From contig OZ243107.1 of NCBI GenBank assembly GCA_965212245.1, forward strand, positions 992,001-1,056,000: DNA of 64,000 bases, read 5' to 3'. Position numbers and translations under genes: made by a program. Positions within the stretch are counted from its first letter, which is position 1. The number at the start of each line of letters is the position of its first letter. This document shows positions 9,339-18,087 of this stretch, one piece after another. The notes beneath the pieces are model-generated. The model was given only the letters and a program-made list of their open reading frames with translations. It did not search any database and had not been told where the DNA came from. This DNA is from CAKZNE01 sp040222435. GTDB lineage: Bacteria; Bacteroidota; Bacteroidia; Flavobacteriales; Schleiferiaceae.

Positions 9339-9654
9339 AATTCATTCTGGCTTTGCGCGTGGTAGTGCCATCTGTAACCCTAACCTCAATAGTTTCACAT
9401 CCAGCGTTAATATCCGTACGTATATCCGTTTGGATACTCATTAAAGCCGAATTGCTGTTGTTCATACTTTCCACATGAATTTCGTACACATCACAATCCG
9501 ATGATACTGAAGGACTATCGGGCAGGGTAAAAGACTCTTCTTCTCCCATAGCCATTCCCACGTAAAGGCGGTAGCGGTTTTCCCCTTCACTGTTCTTGTA
9601 CACGGAAAGATAGATCATTGGAATCTTGAAAAAATCAGTAGTGAGATTTGCCAT
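9304..9654 (-). CDS. Small protein of unknown function upstream of the TPR kinase
   Basis: This 116-residue protein has no recognised family. It lacks a signal peptide and is rich in Ser, Thr, Asp and Glu, with beta-like stretches (FKIPMIYLSVYKNSEGENRY, YEIHVESMNNSNSALMSI, ETIEVRVTDGTTTRKARM) and a Gly-rich end (GHGVGG). Its start has an A-rich leader (TTTAAAGAAA). A TACATTTA sequence on the minus strand near 9707-9714 is one base off the -7 consensus. The 35-bp overlap with the kinase gene suggests they share a transcript and perhaps a role. The ORF does not shadow another gene. Confidence 0.6.
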   Translation of the reverse strand: MANLTTDFFKIPMIYLSVYKNSEGENRYRLYVGMAMGEEESFTLPDSPSVSSDCDVYEIHVESMNNSNSALMSIQTDIRTDINAGCETIEVRVTDGTTTRKARMNYDQADGHGVGG

Positions 9655-9777
9655 TTTCTTTAAATTTTTGCTGGTTCGTTTTTGTGTTGGAGTACTCTTT
9701 AAAGCGCACTAAATGTAGGGAATTTAAAGAAAGTTGGCCTAGCTTTTACCCACTACTTATAAGCTTTAAATCCTTTT

Positions 9778-9785
9778 TACCTTTG
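9778..9785 (+). promoter_or_regulatory. -7 box for mutS2
   Basis: TACCTTTG is an exact TAnnTTTG match 17 bp before the mutS2 ATG, implying a leader of only about 10 nt. No TTG lies at the usual distance upstream. Confidence 0.5.
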
Positions 9786-9802
9786 CACCCTTTTGTAAAA
9801 AG

Positions 9803-12004
9803 ATGGAGCTATATCCCACCTCATTAAGTCAAAGTCTTGATTTTCCGGTTATCCGGAAAGAAGTGGCGGAGCTGTGTCAAAGTCCGGGCGGTAAAACCCT
9901 GGTGCAAAACCTGCGGCCCATTGCAGGTATGGAAGAGCTAAAAAGGGCTTTGCAACAAACCAATGAGTTGTTTTCGCTATACCAGTCTGGCGATCCGGTG
10001 CCCTCTACCCTGTTTGATTCTGTAAAGACAGCCACGGCAATATTGCTTACTTCCGGCACCGTACTGGAAGAAAAACAGTTTAGCCTGATCCGTTCACTAT
10101 GCCTGAGCTATGCACAGGTTTTCCGGTTTATGCAAAAGCAAAAAGAGCGCTTGCCCTTACTGGAAGAATGGATAGGCACCACAGAGCCGGAGCCACTGAT
10201 AACGGAAGCCATTGACCAAAGGCTGGATGAGCGTGCCCAGGTACGTTCCAATGCTTCAAAAGAGCTGGCTTCCATACGCCATAAGCTAACCAAAAGCCGG
10301 GCGGCAGCCAACCGCATTTTTGACCGGGTACTGAAAAAATACCGTGATAAAGGCTACAGTGCTGATTTTGATGAAACGGTTTCTGAAAACCGCAGGGTAC
10401 TGGCCATCCAGGCTTCGTTTAAAGGTCATGTACAGGGTATATTTCACGGTAGCAGCGCTAAGCACTCTATTGCATATATTGAGCCGGGTGAAACGGTAGA
10501 GGTCAACAATGAGATCGCCTATTTATTGGATGAGGAACGGCAGGAGATCCGCAGGATACTGAAGGAGCTCACCAATATGATCCGCCCCTATACCGATTTG
10601 CTCAATGCCTTTGAAGAAATCCTCACCGAGCTGGATTTCATAAAGGCCAAAGCGCACTTTGCACACCGCGAGGAGTGTTGTCTGCCTGCACTTACCGGTC
10701 AACCGCATATATTTCTGAAAGAAGCCTACAACCCAGTGCTCAAAATATTTAACCGGCTAAAAGGGAAAACCACCATTCCTCTTGATCTGGAACTGAATAC
10801 TGAACACCGCCTCCTGGTGATCAGCGGCCCTAACGCTGGAGGTAAATCCATTACACTTAAAACGCTGGGGCTGCTGCAACTCATGTTGCAAAGCGGCCTT
10901 TTACTGCCGGTACATCCGGACAGCCGGTTTTTCCTTTTTGGCCAGCTGATGGGCGATATTGGCGACAACCAGTCCATAGAGAACGAGCTCTCCACCTACA
11001 GCTCTAAGCTGGAGAAAATGAAATACTTTCTGAACCGCGCAGATGACCGTACGCTCTTATTGATTGATGAATTTGGTTCGGGTTCTGACCCGGACCTGGG
11101 CAGTGCCCTGGCACAGGTGTTTTTAGAAAAACTCAATGGCTTTAAAGTGTTTGGTATTCTCACCACGCATTATAACGCCATTAAATCTATTGCTGCAGCC
11201 ACCAGGGGTATCCAAAATGGAGCTATGCTTTTTGACCGGCAAACCTTTAGCCCGGAATACCGCCTGGAAACCGGTAATCCCGGTAGCTCCTACACCTTTG
11301 AAGTAGCAGAAAAAACGGGTATTGCACCCCATATTATTAAGGAAGCACGGGAGCGCACGGGTAAAAGCACGCTGAAAGTAGACCAACTTTTGGTGCAGAT
11401 ACAGGATGAAAAACTACAACTGGAGAAGAAACGCGACCGCCTGAACAGCGAATTGCAAAGTGTGAAAAAGCTGGAAGCCGAAAAAGCGGACACCATTGTA
11501 AAACTGCAGGCTAAACTGGACAAACAAACCCAGCTGAACGAGGAGAGTAACCGCCTGTTATACTGGGGGCAACGCTTTCAAAAACTGGTGGAAAGCTGGA
11601 TGGACCAGAAAAGTCAGAAGGATAAAAAGGCGGTGGTAGGCCGTTTTGTGGGGATGCTGAACCAGCGCAGTGGCGAGGTGGAAAAGGAGGAAAAACAGAA
11701 CTTCAGCAAAGCGCAATCCAAACGCGATAAAAAGATCAACGAGCTAAAAGAAGCGGAGGTAAAAGTAGGAGACCGTATTAAGGTATTGGACAACAACCTC
11801 CAGGGCACGGTTACCGCCATTAAGAACAATAAATACACCGTGGCCATCGGCAACCTCAGCTCAGTGCTGGACCGTGAACAATTCATTCCCCTGCAAGGCG
11901 ATCTGCCGGATCAGCCGAAGCGGAAAAACAGGAAGAAGAGGTTCAATAAGCACCAGAAGCCAGATAGTAAAAGCTCCGGGCCACAGGATAAAAAGAACAC
12001 CTGA
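9803..12004 (+). CDS. mutS2: MutS2-family ATPase
   Basis: MutS2 proteins are MutS-like ATPases linked to suppression of recombination and, in some bacteria, ribosome rescue. In 733 residues one sees the N-terminal core (LDFPVIRKEVAELCQSPGGK), Walker A (SGPNAGGKSITLKTLG, near 345), Walker B (RTLLLIDEFGSGSDP) and a long coiled coil at about 520-640. A small KOW-like beta domain near 650-690 (EVKVGDRIKVLDNNLQGTVT) and a Lys/Arg-rich tail follow. No C-terminal Smr nuclease domain is visible after the beta domain, unlike the longer Bacillus-type proteins. A 33-bp palindrome follows the stop by 12 bp and may act as terminator. Confidence 0.93.
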   Translation: MELYPTSLSQSLDFPVIRKEVAELCQSPGGKTLVQNLRPIAGMEELKRALQQTNELFSLYQSGDPVPSTLFDSVKTATAILLTSGTVLEEKQFSLIRSLCLSYAQVFRFMQKQKERLPLLEEWIGTTEPEPLITEAIDQRLDERAQVRSNASKELASIRHKLTKSRAAANRIFDRVLKKYRDKGYSADFDETVSENRRVLAIQASFKGHVQGIFHGSSAKHSIAYIEPGETVEVNNEIAYLLDEERQEIRRILKELTNMIRPYTDLLNAFEEILTELDFIKAKAHFAHREECCLPALTGQPHIFLKEAYNPVLKIFNRLKGKTTIPLDLELNTEHRLLVISGPNAGGKSITLKTLGLLQLMLQSGLLLPVHPDSRFFLFGQLMGDIGDNQSIENELSTYSSKLEKMKYFLNRADDRTLLLIDEFGSGSDPDLGSALAQVFLEKLNGFKVFGILTTHYNAIKSIAAATRGIQNGAMLFDRQTFSPEYRLETGNPGSSYTFEVAEKTGIAPHIIKEARERTGKSTLKVDQLLVQIQDEKLQLEKKRDRLNSELQSVKKLEAEKADTIVKLQAKLDKQTQLNEESNRLLYWGQRFQKLVESWMDQKSQKDKKAVVGRFVGMLNQRSGEVEKEEKQNFSKAQSKRDKKINELKEAEVKVGDRIKVLDNNLQGTVTAIKNNKYTVAIGNLSSVLDREQFIPLQGDLPDQPKRKNRKKRFNKHQKPDSKSSGPQDKKNT

Positions 12005-12015
12005 CCGGTTTTAGC

Positions 12016-12048
12016 AGACCCAACAGGTTTTGGAAACCTGTTGAATCT
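12016..12048. repeat. 33-bp palindromic repeat, copy 1
   Basis: The left arm AGACCCAACAGGTTT pairs with a right arm AAACCTGTTGAATCT around TGG, with two mismatches near the outer end. It lies 12 bp after the mutS2 stop codon. It is the same element as at 13916 and 18023. Confidence 0.85.
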
Positions 12049-12128
12049 GACGGTCTCACGCTTGACCCTCTGGTACATTAATTAAGCGTATTAAACTTAA
12101 ACTGCGTTATGGTAAACCCCTTTCATTC

Positions 12129-13848
12129 ATGATCAGGCTCCTCAGCATCTTCATCCTACTGGTTTCTTTTCCTGCTTACAGTCAGGTTATAATCAATTCT
12201 TTTCCCTCCGCACCTGACGCCAACAAAAGTTTGCTGGAACAGAAAGCTGATCAGTTGAAAGATGTTGCCCCTAACGAGCTGCCATCCTTGCTAAAGGAAA
12301 TAAACCAACTTCATCAGCACCAGCTCAAAAAAAACAACTCCCATCCTCCGGCTCCTGTAGAAATGCTGGACTCTATAGTAGTATCTATTGAAAGGGACGG
12401 GAACCCAGCCCTTTTAAATGTAAAACAAGTATATGAGTATTACCCTAACCGGGGTTTTCGAAAAGAACGGTACCGCTGGAAAAATAGTCAATGGGTTTTG
12501 GAAACCATTGATTCAGTTCGTTACAACGCTCAAAACCAGATAGAATCCATAACTTATAAAAGCTTTTACCCAACGGACAATCCATTACAGGGGGTACCCA
12601 AACCCTTTACTTCTTCTCCCCGCAAAAAGACAGTTCTATTTACCTGGCCTACAACTTAAACAGCAACCTGTTTGACCAGGTTCTCGATATCCGCGTAAAA
12701 GAGTATGACGCGCAAGGCTGGCTGGTGGCCGGAGGTATTTCCCCAATTATTTTGATTATTCCTATAGCTACACTTACTCTGGCTCACAACTCATCCGGAT
12801 GGACAGCAAAACAGACTTTTTTAATCCTACTGGCTGTGAGCAAAACCGATCCGATTATTATTATTATAGCCCTGGACGCATCGATTCTATTGTAAACCTT
12901 AAAGATTCATCTTGCACCGGCAGTTATCTGTTTTCAGGTTCAGAAAAGTACTATTACCTTTTATCGGGTAACCCCTCCAAAGACTCCCTGATTTCTTTTG
13001 ATGGAAATCGGAAAAGCAAAGAGGCTTCCGTAAACTTTGCGGATACTACCCTGAACCATACGTCCAATATTATTTACCATACAACTAATGGCTCCCTGCA
13101 GCCACGTTACCGGTATCAATATTTTGGAAACCGCTGGCATGACACTACAAAAACAGCCGAGGTTTGGAAAGCAGGGGCATGGGCTACAAATCAGCAAGAG
13201 GACTTCAGTTTTCTGAATGATACTTTACTGACTTCCTCCTCTAAAACGAGCTTTGATATCCCTTCCGGTGATACCTCATGGATGGATATAACCGACTATA
13301 CGTATGACTCAAATTACAACGCCATTAATATATCAAATTCCTTGTACGACCCTTACAACCCATGGCTTGGTATATACTCAGAGAATACTATTTTCTTCGA
13401 TACCTCTATAGCGCAGCAGTCCATACAAAAGCCGACTTCGGGGCAATTCCCACTCTTTTATACTGCTCCCGGGCGTGGTCCGTATCATTTAGCCCGTAAT
13501 AAGATCGATTCTGTTATTAGCCCTGATCATGGTTCCGGTATTCCTCCTACTCAGTTTTATAAGGCCCGGTATTATTACAGTGCTGTAGGTATAGGCCTGG
13601 TGCCATCCAAACTACCAAAAGCCAGCTTTTATCCCAACCCCTCATCAGGATTACTGAAGGTGGAACTTGAAGCCGGGCATAATTATAAGCTTCTTCAAAT
13701 TTATAACCTGCAAGGTCGGTTGCTTCACGTTTATTCCCTGGAAAGTCAAATGAAAGAGCTGGACATCAGGCTCACACACCAGGGTTTCTACCTGCTCAGG
13801 TTAATGGGTGAAAAATACAGCAGCTCCGAAAAAATACTGGTGAATTAA
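12129..13848 (+). pseudogene. T9SS-secreted protein gene broken by two single-base frameshifts
   Basis: Reading starts at 12129 with a signal peptide (MIRLLSIFILLVSFPAYSQ) and runs in frame to a stop at 12657-12659. Homology-like coding continues in the -1 frame from about 12623 (KDSSIYLAYNLNSNLFDQV...WLVAGG). It then shifts -1 again near 12736-12742 into the frame that runs to 13848 (YFPNYFDYSYSYTYSGSQL). One added base in the A5 run at 12624-12628 and one near 12736 would restore a single protein of about 573 residues. The C-terminus is a T9SS sorting domain (ASFYPNPSSGLLKVELEAGH ... GFYLLRLMGEKYSSSEKILV). The function of the Tyr/Ser-rich body is not recognised. The cause could be assembly error or real decay. 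Confidence 0.8.
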
Positions 13849-13915
13849 GCTCTTTAAACCCAATAGGTTTTATAACCCTTAATCTCCAAAGTTTTCGTTC
13901 AAAACCTGCTCTACG

Positions 13916-13948
13916 AGACCCAACAGGTTTTGAAAACCTGTTGGGTCT
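13916..13948. repeat. 33-bp palindromic repeat, copy 2 (perfect)
   Basis: The arms AGACCCAACAGGTTTT and AAAACCTGTTGGGTCT are exact reverse complements around a single G. It sits 68 bp after the broken T9SS gene and 49 bp before the -7 box of the CBS gene. A decayed half copy (CCCAATAGGTTTTATAACCC) lies near 13858-13877. Confidence 0.9.
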
Positions 13949-13996
13949 TTGGGGCTAAACCCTCCGTTGTTTTATAAGGCTAAAGAAATTTGTTGA

Positions 13997-14004
13997 TATT
14001 TTTG
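13997..14004 (+). promoter_or_regulatory. -7 box for the CBS-protein/R-M operon
   Basis: TATTTTTG matches TAnnTTTG and lies 23 bp before the ATG at 14028. The nearest upstream TTG (13967-13969) is 27 bp away, a little longer than usual, so the -33 element is uncertain. Confidence 0.45.
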
Positions 14005-14027
14005 ATATCAATCAAAACCACCCAACC

Positions 14028-14798
14028 ATGTCACAATATCTCCTTTGGATTCTTATTACTCTTGCGGTACTGGTGCTAATAGTAGCATTGCGAATAAAGT
14101 TTAATGATAAATTAAAACTATCTACCTCTGATATGGGTATCGCGCTTATACCCTTTATCATCTGGCTCATTATGTCAGGAAAAATTAGCGAATTAAGTGT
14201 AGGCGATGTTTCTTTTAAAACCACATTTGAAGAGGTTCAACAAAAGAAAATTGATCCACAGACCCTTACCAATGTTGATGTAAACCGGGTACCCTCAGCT
14301 CTTAAAGCAGGTACGGGTCAGATTGGGTATATTGCCTCAAACCAAACCGAAGCCTTAATCTTTAAAATCGGGTACGATAATTACTCTCCTGAAGCCATAC
14401 AAGAGTATTTTACCAAACTTCTTAACTCGTCATTGAAATACATCATATTTAACAATATCAATGGAGACTTTGTGGGTATTATCCAGTTTTCGACCCTAGT
14501 TCAACAAACCATGAGAATCCACGGTGATGGGGATTGGGGAGATATTGACAAGCTTACGGAAGCTATCATAAATAAGAAAACCCAGGAACTACTTGAATTA
14601 AAAGGCTTTATCGGAAAAAACAAAGCGGCAACTTTTCAGGACTCAAGGGCCGATATTCTGGCACGAGCCGTGGGTATAAATAGTTCGTACCTTCCCGTGG
14701 TGGATAAGGAAAAGTTCGTGGGAGTAATAACCCAGGACCGTATCAATTCCATCATCCTGCTGGAGCTCTACAAGCATGATCAAAAAGCAGAATCGTAA
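14028..14798 (+). CDS. Membrane-anchored protein with CBS-like domain pair
   Basis: The 256-residue product has two N-terminal membrane helices (about residues 4-22 and 36-53) and then a soluble region of about 195 residues. Two CBS-like strands can be seen: YIIFNNINGDFVGIIQFSTL near 140-160 and YLPVVDKEKFVGVITQDRIN near 225-245. The middle contains a short acidic insertion (HGDGDWGDIDKL). CBS pairs usually sense adenosyl nucleotides. No catalytic domain is attached. The gene is 57 bp upstream of the restriction-modification gene on the same strand and could be an accessory or sensor for it, but that is inference from position only. Confidence 0.7.
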   Translation: MSQYLLWILITLAVLVLIVALRIKFNDKLKLSTSDMGIALIPFIIWLIMSGKISELSVGDVSFKTTFEEVQQKKIDPQTLTNVDVNRVPSALKAGTGQIGYIASNQTEALIFKIGYDNYSPEAIQEYFTKLLNSSLKYIIFNNINGDFVGIIQFSTLVQQTMRIHGDGDWGDIDKLTEAIINKKTQELLELKGFIGKNKAATFQDSRADILARAVGINSSYLPVVDKEKFVGVITQDRINSIILLELYKHDQKAES

Positions 14799-14855
14799 AT
14801 AAAATTTGCCCTAAACTCCTGATCAGGAACTTTTAAAACTGTTGTACTATACCCC

Positions 14856-17800
14856 ATGCCCCTCTTCCAAAAATCCGTTCTCTCTGACTATTTAAAAAAG
14901 CAGGATGCCAAAGCCGTACAAAAGGCTTATAAAACCTTTACCGCCTACTTTCACCAGGCCGGGGTGCAGCAAAACATCCGCAAAAGCAAGGAAGAACAGT
15001 TTCAGGCTACCTTTTTAAGCAAGCTGTTTGAAGAGGCTTTGGGCTACACCCTCTTCCCACAACCTAAACACGACCTCACCACCGAATTTAAAAACGAAAA
15101 GGGCGCTAAAAAAGCGGATGGTGCCCTGGTGAAAGACGGCAAGGCCATGGGGGTAATTGAACTGAAATCCACCAAAACCAAAGACCTGGAAAGCATACGC
15201 CAACAGGCCTTTGACTATAAAGCCAACCACAGCGATTGCCGTTATGTGGTTACCTCCAATTTTGAAAAACTGCGCTTTTACATCAATGATGCGGTAGACT
15301 GGCTGGAGTTTGACCTGTTTACCCTCACCCTTGATGAGTTTGCCCTGTTGTACCTCTGCCTGCAACGCGACCATATTTTCAAGGATCTGCCGCAGCAGAT
15401 CAAAAAAGAATCGGTGCTGCAGGAAGAAAAGATCACCAAAAGCCTGTACCAGGATTATTCCCGCTTTCGCATGGAGCTGTACCGCGACCTGATCAAACGC
15501 AACCGGTACAATGCACAGTTGAAAGAACTTTCGGAAACCTCCATTAAGCGCACCCTCTTTAAAAAAACGCAGAAGCTGCTGGACCGCTTTCTCTTCATCT
15601 TTTTTGCGGAAGACCGGGGCCTGATACCGCGCAATATGATCGTAAAGATCAATAAGGAGTGGCGCGATTTGCAAAAAATGCGTGGCACCCAAAGCCTGTA
15701 CGAACGCTACAGGCTCTATTTTACCGACCTGAACGAGGGCAACCGCGAGCAGGATATTTTTGCTTACAACGGAGGGTTGTTTGAGCCGGACCCCGTACTG
15801 GACCACGCGGAAATTGATGACGAGCTGCTATACCGCCATACGGAAAAGCTCACCGCCTACGACTTTGAAAGCGAGGTGGATGTAAACATACTGGGGCATA
15901 TTTTTGAGCACAGCCTGAACGAAATTGAAAGCGTAAACGCAGAGATTGAGGGCGAAACCTTTGATAAGCAAAAGGCCAGGCGCAAAAAAGACGGGGTTTT
16001 TTATACGCCCCGCTACATTACCAAGTACATAGTGGATCATACCCTGGGTAAACTGTGCAGCGAAAAGCGGCAGGAGCTGGGCATTGCAGAAGAAGAATAC
16101 TTTAAAGGGCGCAAAAACCGTAAAAAAGAAACCCTGGAAGCCCTGCTGCAAAAGCTAACCGACTACCGCGAGTGGCTGCTGCAACTTACCGTATGCGACC
16201 CCGCCTGCGGCAGTGGCGCCTTTTTAAACCAGGCCCTGGAATTTTTAATAGCCGAACACCGCCAGATGGATGAATACCGGGCTAAACTTTTAGGCGAGCC
16301 ACTAACCATTTCGGATATTGAGAACCGCATACTGGAAAACAACCTGTACGGTGTGGATATTAACCAGGAGAGCGTGGAGATAGCCAAACTCTCGCTGTGG
16401 CTGCGCACCGCCCAGCGCGGGCGCAAGCTCACCTCGCTGAGCCATAATATTAAAACCGGCAACTCCCTGATTGACTCCGTAAAAGTGGCGGGCGATAAAG
16501 CTTTTAAGTGGGAAAAGGAATTTCCCCAGGTGTTTGCCAAAGGGGGCTTTGATGTGGTGATTGGGAATCCGCCTTACGTGCACCTGGAATCCATTCGGGA
16601 GGTTTCTCAACAGCTTTCAGCTTTAAAGTATGAGACCTATGACAAGCGTGGAGATTTGTATCCCCTATTTGTTGAAAAGGGCATGGATATTTTAAAGCCT
16701 TCAGGTTTACTGTCTTTCATTATGCCTAACAAATGGTTGCAAGCCGGTTATGGCAAAAGCTTGAGAGAATACTTTTTGAAAAGCAATTTATTACGCCTGA
16801 TCGACTTTGGTGATTTTCAAATTTTTCAGGGAGCTACCACTTATCCCTGCATTTTTATTTCCGAAAAGAAAACCCCTTCTGAAAGCTTTGAGGTATCCGT
16901 ACTGAAATCATCATCTGCGGAAGACTTTGATACGCATGTAATAGAAACCAAGGAAACCTTTAAAACCAAAAACTTTAGTGGTAAAACCTGGGTCATTTCC
17001 TCTAACCTGGATATCCAGATTTTGGAACGTTTGAAAGTTAATTTTCAAACTCTTTCAGATTTTATAGGTGGCGAGGCCAACTATGGTATCAAGCCAGGTT
17101 TGACGGAAGCCTTTATTATTGATGAGCTAACCAAAAATACGATAGTTACAGAGGACACAAACGCCAGTGAAATTATTCACCCAGTATTAAGAGGAAGAGA
17201 TATTATGCCCTGGCATGGTATTCATCAGGGAGCGTGGATGATTTGTACATTTCCTGCTCTTAATATTAGCATTAATGATTACCCATCGGTAAAAAAACAT
17301 TTTCTTGATTTTGGTGAAAAAAGGCTTAGTCAAAGTGGTGAAAAAGGAAGCCGGAAAAAAACCAATAATAAATGGTTTGAGACACAGGATACGATAGCCT
17401 ATCATGCAGACTTTAAGAAGCCCAAAATCATGTATCAAACCTTTCAGGTAAAACCATGCTTTATCTATGATGAACAAGGTCTTTATTGCAATAACTCAAT
17501 GTGGATCATACCTACTGACAGCAAGGCTTTAGTTGGGGTTTTGAACTCAAAAACAGGGTGGTGGCTTATCAATAAATACTGCACACAAATTCAAAATGGC
17601 TGCCAATTGATTTGGAAATATTTTGGCCAAATACCAGTGCCCAATCTGGATAAAGCAGAAGGCTTGGAAAAGCGGTCTTCTAATATGATAGAGGTGGTAG
17701 CAACCCGGCAATCAGCCAGCAACTCATTTCTTTCTTTACTCCAATCCAAATTTACTATTGACAAACTCAGCCGCAAACTCCAAAACTGGCCTTCCCTGGA

Positions 17801-18011
17801 TTTTAAAGGCTTTTTAAAAGAACTGAAAAAAGCCAAAGTACAACTGAGCCTGGCCGAAGAAGCGGAGTGGATGGCGTACTTCAACACCCAAAAGGCCCAA
17901 GTACAGGTGCTGCAAAAACAAGCCGATGCTCTGGACCGTGAGATTGACCAAATGGTGTACGCGCTGTACGGCTTAACGGAGGAAGAAATTGCGATAGTGG
18001 AAAATACTTAA
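14856..18011 (+). CDS. Type IIG restriction-modification enzyme (Eco57I-like fusion)
   Basis: One 1051-residue chain should both methylate adenine and cut DNA. A PD-(D/E)XK nuclease site is visible at D88...E102-L-K104 (KKADGAL ... GVIELKSTKT). A helical connector follows, then the N6-adenine methyltransferase with motif I DPACGSGAFL near 447-456 and motif IV NPPY at 571-574. The C-terminal half is a TaqI-like target-recognition domain (LRGRDIMPWHG, NNSMWIIP) followed by a coiled C-terminus. No separate specificity or endonuclease gene is nearby, as expected for this class. The recognition part is more AT-rich than the rest (see findings). The CBS gene precedes it and a palindrome follows it by 11 bp. 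Confidence 0.9.
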   Translation: MPLFQKSVLSDYLKKQDAKAVQKAYKTFTAYFHQAGVQQNIRKSKEEQFQATFLSKLFEEALGYTLFPQPKHDLTTEFKNEKGAKKADGALVKDGKAMGVIELKSTKTKDLESIRQQAFDYKANHSDCRYVVTSNFEKLRFYINDAVDWLEFDLFTLTLDEFALLYLCLQRDHIFKDLPQQIKKESVLQEEKITKSLYQDYSRFRMELYRDLIKRNRYNAQLKELSETSIKRTLFKKTQKLLDRFLFIFFAEDRGLIPRNMIVKINKEWRDLQKMRGTQSLYERYRLYFTDLNEGNREQDIFAYNGGLFEPDPVLDHAEIDDELLYRHTEKLTAYDFESEVDVNILGHIFEHSLNEIESVNAEIEGETFDKQKARRKKDGVFYTPRYITKYIVDHTLGKLCSEKRQELGIAEEEYFKGRKNRKKETLEALLQKLTDYREWLLQLTVCDPACGSGAFLNQALEFLIAEHRQMDEYRAKLLGEPLTISDIENRILENNLYGVDINQESVEIAKLSLWLRTAQRGRKLTSLSHNIKTGNSLIDSVKVAGDKAFKWEKEFPQVFAKGGFDVVIGNPPYVHLESIREVSQQLSALKYETYDKRGDLYPLFVEKGMDILKPSGLLSFIMPNKWLQAGYGKSLREYFLKSNLLRLIDFGDFQIFQGATTYPCIFISEKKTPSESFEVSVLKSSSAEDFDTHVIETKETFKTKNFSGKTWVISSNLDIQILERLKVNFQTLSDFIGGEANYGIKPGLTEAFIIDELTKNTIVTEDTNASEIIHPVLRGRDIMPWHGIHQGAWMICTFPALNISINDYPSVKKHFLDFGEKRLSQSGEKGSRKKTNNKWFETQDTIAYHADFKKPKIMYQTFQVKPCFIYDEQGLYCNNSMWIIPTDSKALVGVLNSKTGWWLINKYCTQIQNGCQLIWKYFGQIPVPNLDKAEGLEKRSSNMIEVVATRQSASNSFLSLLQSKFTIDKLSRKLQNWPSLDFKGFLKELKKAKVQLSLAEEAEWMAYFNTQKAQVQVLQKQADALDREIDQMVYALYGLTEEEIAIVENT

Positions 18012-18022
18012 TTCAACCAACC

Positions 18023-18055
18023 AGACCCGACAGGTTTTGGAAACCTGTCGGGTCT
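18023..18055. repeat. 33-bp palindromic repeat, copy 3
   Basis: The arms AGACCCGACAGGTTT and AAACCTGTCGGGTCT are exact reverse complements around TGG. Relative to copy 2, A is replaced by G in the left arm and the paired T by C in the right arm, so pairing is kept. It lies between two converging genes (stops at 18011 and 18088), where it may terminate both transcripts. Confidence 0.9.
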
Positions 18056-18087
18056 CCTAATTTTACCCCCTGGCTAGCGCCCTTTCC

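Noticed and set aside
12620..12630. Programmed -1 frameshift site in the T9SS gene
   Set aside because: The A5 run is not a classical X XXY YYZ heptamer, and a second independent shift would also be needed 110 bp later, so error or decay is simpler.
15015..15806. Minus-strand 263-codon open frame inside the R-M gene
   Set aside because: The sense strand encodes the nuclease and connector domains with recognised motifs, and the antisense product has no recognisable features.
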